From Rickettsiales bacterium (lineage in GTDB: Bacteria > Pseudomonadota > Alphaproteobacteria > Rickettsiales > UBA1997), in assembly GCA_020054695.1 (NCBI GenBank), contig JAHXBT010000013.1, forward strand, positions 17,386 to 51,880: DNA of 34,495 nucleotides, given 5' to 3'. Under the pieces are notes generated by a model that searched no databases, was not told where the DNA came from, and was given only the letters and a program-made list of their open reading frames with translations. The position numbers were made by a program, and so were the translations under genes. This document shows, piece by piece, positions 28,552-34,495 of the stretch; position 1 is the stretch's first letter, and each line of letters starts with the position of its first letter.

Positions 28552-29076
28552 GTGCAACCAATAAATAAAAAATTTAGAACAAATAAAGAAATAACCGCCA
28601 GAGAAGTAAGGCTTTTGGATGAGCAGGGTGAAATGGTTGGTGTTGTTAATATTTATAAAGCAATTGAGATTGCTTCTAACGCCGGTTTAGATTTAATCGA
28701 GGTATCACCTAATGCTAACCCTCCTGTGTGTAAAGTAGCAGATTTTGGTAAAATGCGTTATGAAATGCAAAAAAAAGCTGCAGATTCCAAGAAAAAACAA
28801 AAACATACCGAGCTAAAAGAAGTTAAATTTTCTGTAAATATTGGAAAAGGTGATTATGATTTTAAAGTTAAACATATCATAAGGTTTTTAAAGCATAAGG
28901 ATAAAGTTAAGGTTTCTATGCGTATTAAAGGTAGAGAAATAACCCATCTTGAACTTGCCGAGAAAATCATGCTGGATATTATTAATGACATTGAAGATCT
29001 TGCTAAGATAGATCAAAGGCCAAAAATGGAGGGTAGGCAGATGGTGTTAATATTATCTCCTAATCTGGCTAGTTAG
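28552..29076 (+). CDS. infC: Translation initiation factor IF-3
   Basis: 'NKEITAREVRLLDEQGEMVGVVNIYKAIEIASNAGLDLIEVSPNANPPVCKVADFGKMRYEMQKK'; GTG start in the ORF track, ATT codon directly upstream. Confidence 0.95.
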   Translation: MQPINKKFRTNKEITAREVRLLDEQGEMVGVVNIYKAIEIASNAGLDLIEVSPNANPPVCKVADFGKMRYEMQKKAADSKKKQKHTELKEVKFSVNIGKGDYDFKVKHIIRFLKHKDKVKVSMRIKGREITHLELAEKIMLDIINDIEDLAKIDQRPKMEGRQMVLILSPNLAS

Positions 29077-29139
29077 TATGTCATTTTTATCTTAAAAGGT
29101 GATAATTGGTAATGGTAAATTTCTATTTTCTAGATATTT

Positions 29140-29158
29140 AAACCTGCAATGGTTTTTT
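29140..29158 (+). terminator. Weak candidate intrinsic terminator after infC
   Basis: AAACC-TGCAAT-GGTTT stem (5 bp) followed by T residues; short stem, low confidence. Confidence 0.3.
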
Positions 29159-29187
29159 CTAGCTATGAGTAAATATTAAATTTAGTA

Positions 29188-32100
29188 ATGGAGATAAAAG
29201 AGTTAATTGTTGATAAAATATTAAGCTGGGGAATAGATAAAAATAATATCCCTGTATTTAAAAAATTTATCAAAGACTTTTATAAGAATATAAGTAGTAA
29301 GGATTTTGCAGATTTTGATAATGATAATTTATTATACTTTGCCGCTATTAGTTTTAAAAATCTACAAGTAAGGGATAGTAATTGTTTTAACATTAATTAT
29401 GTTAATGATAGCAAGGGTGTTACTATTTTTAATATAGTAAATGATGACAAACCTTTTTTATTAGATTCAATAGTAATTGAATTTGAAAATAGAGAATTAT
29501 CTATTAAAAACATAATCCACCCCATATTATCCATCTCTAGAAATAATAAAAATGAGGTAAATGACATTAACTCTTTTTCTGATAAAAATAATGAGTCAGT
29601 AATTCAATTACATTGTGAAAAAATTTATGATGAAGATGAGATACAATCCATTATTTTTGAAATTCAAAAAGTTATAGAGACCTGTAATTTAGTTGTTTCT
29701 GACTGGCCTGATATGATGCAGTTAACAAGTGAAGCAAAAAATTATCTATTAAATAGTAAGAAAAAGTTTCATAATGTAAATATTGATGAGTTTGTTGATT
29801 TTATTAGTTGGATTGAAAATAATAATTTTATTTTTCTTGGTATAACTGAATATCAACTTATAGATAGAGATGATGATTATTTTTTAGAAAGAGTTTCAGA
29901 TAAAAAATTGGGTGTTCTTAGGTCAAATTATAGTAAAATGATACCTAGTATTTATAATAGAACCACGGGGGAAATAAAACAATCTATAGAAAATCCATAT
30001 TTTATAGAAATATTAAAATCAAAATATACTTCTCGAATTCATAGATATTCATATACAGAAAGAGTTAGAATACAAAAGTTTGATAATGATGGTAATGTTT
30101 GTGGTGAATATAGGTTGATAGGTTTGTTTGCATCTTCTGCTTATTATCAATCCTCTAATGATATTCCATTAGTTCGTAATAAAATTAAAAATGTTATTAA
30201 TAGGGCGGGTTATGCTCCTGGGAGTCATAATACAAAGGATCTAAAATATGTATTAGATTCATATCCAAGAGATGAATTGTTTCAAATTAGCGATGATGAT
30301 CTTTGTAAGATTGCAATGGAAATCGTTAATATTTCTGGTAGATCTGTTATTAGATTTTTTCCAAGAATTGACAAATTTAGTCGTTTTGTTAGTTGTATTA
30401 TCTTTTTACCTAAAGATTTATTTAATACTTTATCCAGGCAGAATATTCAAGATATTTTAGAGAAAGAATATAATGGTTATGTTGATAGTTATAGTACTTA
30501 TTTTACTATGCATCAAATGGCTCGTTTGCATATTATTGTTAAAACTGATAATGGTGTTAATGATGTTGATGTCAATTATATAGAGAAAAAAATTACTGAG
30601 GTTACCAGAATTTGGTCTGACGATCTAAAAGAAAGTATTTTTGATTATTTTGATTTAAAAGATTCCACTAGAATATATAAGTTGTATAAAAAGGCTTTTG
30701 CATTAAGTTATCAAAACCGTTTTTGTAGGAAAAATGTTGTACATGATATAGATCATCTGGAAGATTCAAGAAAATTTAATAAAAATCTTTGCTCTATATA
30801 TAAATCAAATTTAGTTGATGATGATATTTTGGAATTAAAGATCTATAGCGCAAAATCTGAATTTGCATTATCTATTATCATGCCAATTTTAGAGAGTTTT
30901 TATTTTAAAGTTATCTCTGAACATACCTACACCATATCTTTGCCTAATGAGGTATTTTCTATACAATATTACAAAATTATAGTACCAAATTTAAAATTTA
31001 AATTAACAAATGACATAAAAAGTAATATCGAAGATATTATTAATAATATTTTAAGTAATATTACAGATTCTAGTGATCATAATAAATTAGCTATTTCTTC
31101 TAATCTTACATGGAGAGAGATTTTTCTATTTAATGCTTATACAAAATACTTGTATCAGGCAAATTTAAGATATAATCAAAAATATATTTCAGATATTCTA
31201 TATCAAAATTCAGAATTTGTTAAATTACTAACCTTATTATTTAATAATAAATTTAATCCTAACTTAATAAAAAATAGGGCTAAAAATATTAATAAGATAT
31301 CAGATGATATTAAGAAAAAACTTACAGAAACTTCAAATATTAATCATGATGAGGTTTTACGAAAGTTTTTTAACATCATTACAGCAACAATTAGAACAAA
31401 TTTCTTCCAAGACAAGGATTATCTTTCATTTAAAATAGATTCAAAAGAGGTGGTTGACCTTCCTTTGCCAAAACCTTTTGCTGAAATATTTGTATTTTCT
31501 AGTGAAATGGAGGCTGTACATTTGCGTGGAGGTAAAGTAGCTAGAGGTGGACTTAGATGGTCCGATAGGTTAGAAGATTTTAGATATGAGGTATTAGATT
31601 TAGTAAAAACGCAAATGACTAAAAACGCCCAGATTATTCCTGTTGGTTCAAAGGGCGGCTTTGTTATTAAATCAGATTTGTTAAATCTAACAAGAGATGA
31701 AATTTTAGTAAAAGCCATAGAATGTTATAAAATATTCCTGATGGGAATGTTAGATATTACTGACAATGTTGTTGATAAAAAAATTATTCATCCAAAAAAT
31801 GTTGTAATTCATGACTCAGAAGATCCATATTTAGTAGTTGCTGCAGATAAGGGTACAGCCACATTCTCAGATATCGCTAATTCTGTTTCTAAAGAATATG
31901 GTTTTTGGTTACAAGATGCTTTTGCTTCTGGAGGCTCAGATGGTTATGATCATAAAAAGATGGGCATTACCGCTAGAGGGGCTTGGGTTTCCGTGGTTAG
32001 GCATTTTATGGAACTTGGTGTTAACATAGACAAAGAAGAATTTACTGTTGTGGCTATAGGAGATATGTCTGGAGATGTATTTGGTAACGGTATGCTTCTT

Positions 32101-33933
32101 TCTGATAATATTAGATTAAAGGCGGCTTTCAATCATTTACATATTTTTATTGATCCTAATCCTGATTCAAAAATATCATTTAAAGAAAGAAAAAAACTAT
32201 TTGATTTGCCTAGGTCAAGCTGGACTGATTATAATAAAGATTTAATTTCATCAGGTGGAGGGGTTTTCTCAAGAAATCAAAAAACAATTACATTGTCATC
32301 CGAGATAAAAAGCTTTTTGGGTTTAAAAGATAATTCTTTAACGCCCGATCAGTTAATATCTGCAATTCTAAAGGCTGATGTTGATTTGCTTTGGAATGGT
32401 GGTATCGGTACTTATATTAAGGCAAGTAATGAAAATAATTCTGAAGTTAGTGATAAATTAACTGAATCTGTTAGAGTTGACGCCTCCGAACTAAGATGTA
32501 AAATAATTGGCGAAGGAGGTAATTTGGGAATTACTCAGAGAGGTAGAATAGAATTTGCCCTAGCAGGTAAAAAAATTAATACTGATGCTATTGATAATGC
32601 AGGTGGGGTAGATTGTTCAGATCATGAAGTAAATATTAAGATTTCATTGATGTCCGCTGTTAAATCTGGTCATTTGTCCGAAAAGGATAGAAGTAAATTA
32701 TTAGAGTCAATGACCAATAACGTTGCAAGTTTAGTTTTAAATAATAATCGTTTACAAACCCAAATAATTACAATTGAAGAATCATTAGGATCTGTACAAT
32801 TAGACAATCATTCTCGTTTATTAAATAAATTGTCAAAAAATAATTTCTTAGATCGTAAAATTGAATTCTTACCCAATTTTAAAGAAATTCAAAGAAGAAA
32901 GTTGGAAAATAGAGGTTTAATAAGACCTGAATTGGCCATTATTTTAGCATATGTTAAGATGGGTCTATATGATAATATGATCTCTTCTCCTTTAATAGAT
33001 GATCCCTATTTCGAAGGAATATTAATGAATTATTTTCCAGAAAGGCTAAGGGAAGACTTTTCTGTTGCAATTAAATCCCATACATTGCGTAAAGAAATTA
33101 TTACAACTGAATTAGTTAATGCAGTTATTAATAGAGTGGGGATCACTTTTGTAAATCAGCTACATGAGGAAATTAATAAAGATTTTTGTTATATTGTATC
33201 TGCCTTTATTGTTGTTAGAGATATTTTTGATTTTAAATCTATCTGGACAAAAATAGAAAAATTAGATCATGTTATTCCTTATAAATTACAGGTTAAAATG
33301 TTTGATGAGATCAATAGATTAATTTATCAAATGATTTTCCGTTTTTCAAAATTAAATAAAGACTTTTCTATTACAGATTCAGTTAAAAATTTTTCAAAGG
33401 TTAGGAGTTATTTATATCAGGATTTAGATGATGTTTTATCTACAGATTCAACGCAATATTATCATAATAAGAGGGATGAATATCTATCATTATCTATTCC
33501 AGAAGAATTATCTAACCAATTAGCATCTTTAGATTCTTTATCTAGTATTTATGATATTGTTGATATTGCTGGGGATTGTAACGTTGACTATAAGGAGGTT
33601 GCAAAGTCTTACTTTCATATTGGTACAAAACTTCATTTAAAATGGTTATCTGATAAAATTTTAGAAATACCTGTTAATAATCACTGGGATAATGTTTGTA
33701 TTAAAACAATCATAGATGAAATTTTTAATTATCAATCTGTTATAACAAAAAAAATAATTAAGCTTAATGTTCAAAATAAAGAAAAAGATATCTCAAATGT
33801 TTCTAGATGGTCTGAGAAAAATAAATCTAATATTGAGAAATATGAAAAATTTATTTTGGAATTAAAATCCAACATTGCTATTGATTCATCAGTTGCTGTT
33901 GTGGTAATTAATAATATTAAGAATCTAATTTAA
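29188..33933 (+). CDS. gdhB: Large NAD-specific glutamate dehydrogenase (GdhB / Bac_GDH family)
   Basis: 1581 aa; 'MEAVHLRGGKVARGGLRWSDRLEDFRYEVLDLVKTQMTKNAQIIPVGSKGGFVIK', 'VAIGDMSGDVFGNGMLLSDNIRLKAAFNHLHIFIDPNPD', 'KIIGEGGNLGITQRGRIEFA'. Confidence 0.96.
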   Translation: MEIKELIVDKILSWGIDKNNIPVFKKFIKDFYKNISSKDFADFDNDNLLYFAAISFKNLQVRDSNCFNINYVNDSKGVTIFNIVNDDKPFLLDSIVIEFENRELSIKNIIHPILSISRNNKNEVNDINSFSDKNNESVIQLHCEKIYDEDEIQSIIFEIQKVIETCNLVVSDWPDMMQLTSEAKNYLLNSKKKFHNVNIDEFVDFISWIENNNFIFLGITEYQLIDRDDDYFLERVSDKKLGVLRSNYSKMIPSIYNRTTGEIKQSIENPYFIEILKSKYTSRIHRYSYTERVRIQKFDNDGNVCGEYRLIGLFASSAYYQSSNDIPLVRNKIKNVINRAGYAPGSHNTKDLKYVLDSYPRDELFQISDDDLCKIAMEIVNISGRSVIRFFPRIDKFSRFVSCIIFLPKDLFNTLSRQNIQDILEKEYNGYVDSYSTYFTMHQMARLHIIVKTDNGVNDVDVNYIEKKITEVTRIWSDDLKESIFDYFDLKDSTRIYKLYKKAFALSYQNRFCRKNVVHDIDHLEDSRKFNKNLCSIYKSNLVDDDILELKIYSAKSEFALSIIMPILESFYFKVISEHTYTISLPNEVFSIQYYKIIVPNLKFKLTNDIKSNIEDIINNILSNITDSSDHNKLAISSNLTWREIFLFNAYTKYLYQANLRYNQKYISDILYQNSEFVKLLTLLFNNKFNPNLIKNRAKNINKISDDIKKKLTETSNINHDEVLRKFFNIITATIRTNFFQDKDYLSFKIDSKEVVDLPLPKPFAEIFVFSSEMEAVHLRGGKVARGGLRWSDRLEDFRYEVLDLVKTQMTKNAQIIPVGSKGGFVIKSDLLNLTRDEILVKAIECYKIFLMGMLDITDNVVDKKIIHPKNVVIHDSEDPYLVVAADKGTATFSDIANSVSKEYGFWLQDAFASGGSDGYDHKKMGITARGAWVSVVRHFMELGVNIDKEEFTVVAIGDMSGDVFGNGMLLSDNIRLKAAFNHLHIFIDPNPDSKISFKERKKLFDLPRSSWTDYNKDLISSGGGVFSRNQKTITLSSEIKSFLGLKDNSLTPDQLISAILKADVDLLWNGGIGTYIKASNENNSEVSDKLTESVRVDASELRCKIIGEGGNLGITQRGRIEFALAGKKINTDAIDNAGGVDCSDHEVNIKISLMSAVKSGHLSEKDRSKLLESMTNNVASLVLNNNRLQTQIITIEESLGSVQLDNHSRLLNKLSKNNFLDRKIEFLPNFKEIQRRKLENRGLIRPELAIILAYVKMGLYDNMISSPLIDDPYFEGILMNYFPERLREDFSVAIKSHTLRKEIITTELVNAVINRVGITFVNQLHEEINKDFCYIVSAFIVVRDIFDFKSIWTKIEKLDHVIPYKLQVKMFDEINRLIYQMIFRFSKLNKDFSITDSVKNFSKVRSYLYQDLDDVLSTDSTQYYHNKRDEYLSLSIPEELSNQLASLDSLSSIYDIVDIAGDCNVDYKEVAKSYFHIGTKLHLKWLSDKILEIPVNNHWDNVCIKTIIDEIFNYQSVITKKIIKLNVQNKEKDISNVSRWSEKNKSNIEKYEKFILELKSNIAIDSSVAVVVINNIKNLI

Positions 33934-34017
33934 ATTTTATATAAAGATAAATTATTTATTAAAAAAACTATTTTAATAATAATTTGGTGTAACATCAATT
34001 CTTAGGTTTTAAAGTTA

Positions 34018-34040
34018 GGTATTGGTATTGGTATTGGTAT
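34018..34040. repeat. GGTATT hexanucleotide tandem repeat (3 full units plus GGTAT)
   Basis: ggtattggtattggtattggtat read directly in the gap between gdhB and the next ORF. Confidence 0.95.
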
Positions 34041-34100
34041 ATTATATTAATGGGATAATAAGATAGTTCCATCATATATTAATTTTTAATGAATTTTAAT

Positions 34101-34495
34101 ATGAGTGATCAAAATAAAACTGGTTTAGTACTAGAAAATATAAGGGCAAAAATTAAAGAGATTCAAAATAATCCTAATATAGAAACAGATCCAGATCAGG
34201 AATTCATTTTAGAAGATAAAGTTGTGTATAATAATAAGAATACATCTTCTGATCAACACTCTTTTGTTGAAGATTATGACCAAAATATTGCTAACATAGA
34301 AGTTGATCATAGTACTACAAATTTAGATAATAATAGTGGTAATTTATTTAATTCTGATGAGGAAGAGAATGATATTTTTCAGCAAATTAATCAACTAGAT
34401 GAATCTTTAGATTCTAACTCAGAAAGTAACGATTTAGATCAATCATTAGATGATTTATCAGATAATATTACAGATAAACCAATATCTGGCTTTGA
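34101..34495 (+). CDS. N-terminal part of an acidic, Asn/Asp-rich protein of unknown function (3' end outside window)
   Basis: Open frame from ATG 34101 (in-frame ATG also at 34089) to the window edge: MSDQNKTGLVLENIRAKIKEIQNNPNIETDPDQEFILEDKVVYNN...; not in the supplied ORF track. Confidence 0.65.
   Translation, partial: MSDQNKTGLVLENIRAKIKEIQNNPNIETDPDQEFILEDKVVYNNKNTSSDQHSFVEDYDQNIANIEVDHSTTNLDNNSGNLFNSDEEENDIFQQINQLDESLDSNSESNDLDQSLDDLSDNITDKPISGF

Noticed and set aside
30272-32132. Small ORFs within gdhB on both strands (62, 99, 63, 60 aa)
   Set aside because: Overlap the strongly supported GdhB reading frame; no independent evidence.
33950-33987. AT-only inverted repeat (aaattatttattaaaa...ttttaataataattt) after gdhB as a terminator
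   Set aside because: No GC in the stem and imperfect pairing; expected by chance in AT-rich intergenic DNA.

Overview
AT-rich bacterial chromosome segment. Gene content (large NAD-GDH, a VirB4 + very large VirB6 pair, a separate VirB10, MlaA, MurJ, a GltP-like symporter) looks like an alphaproteobacterium of the Rickettsiales type; this is inferred from gene families, not a taxonomic search. Housekeeping genes: tatD 3' end, ubiA, murE, an M48/TPR protease, murJ, bamE-like, mlaA, mfd, glmU, pgpA-like, infC and gdhB. Accessory material: (1) a 739-aa repeat protein with a PDZ-like segment at the left end; (2) a long minus-strand run virB4 > virB6 > pgpA > prepilin-like ORF > prepilin/phage-tail-fibre chimera > OmpA-like lipoprotein. 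The most notable points are: the prepilin N-terminus fused to tail-fibre 'VGIGTSSP' repeats and a virus-like C-terminal domain, with a frameshift between the two parts; in-frame UGA codons splitting two otherwise intact conserved genes (murE and virB6), where reading UGA as Trp restores full-length proteins; and the repeat/PDZ protein, which has no recognisable signal peptide. No rRNA, tRNA, CRISPR array or transposase was recognised. All calls come from reading the sequence and the supplied ORFs; no database search was run.
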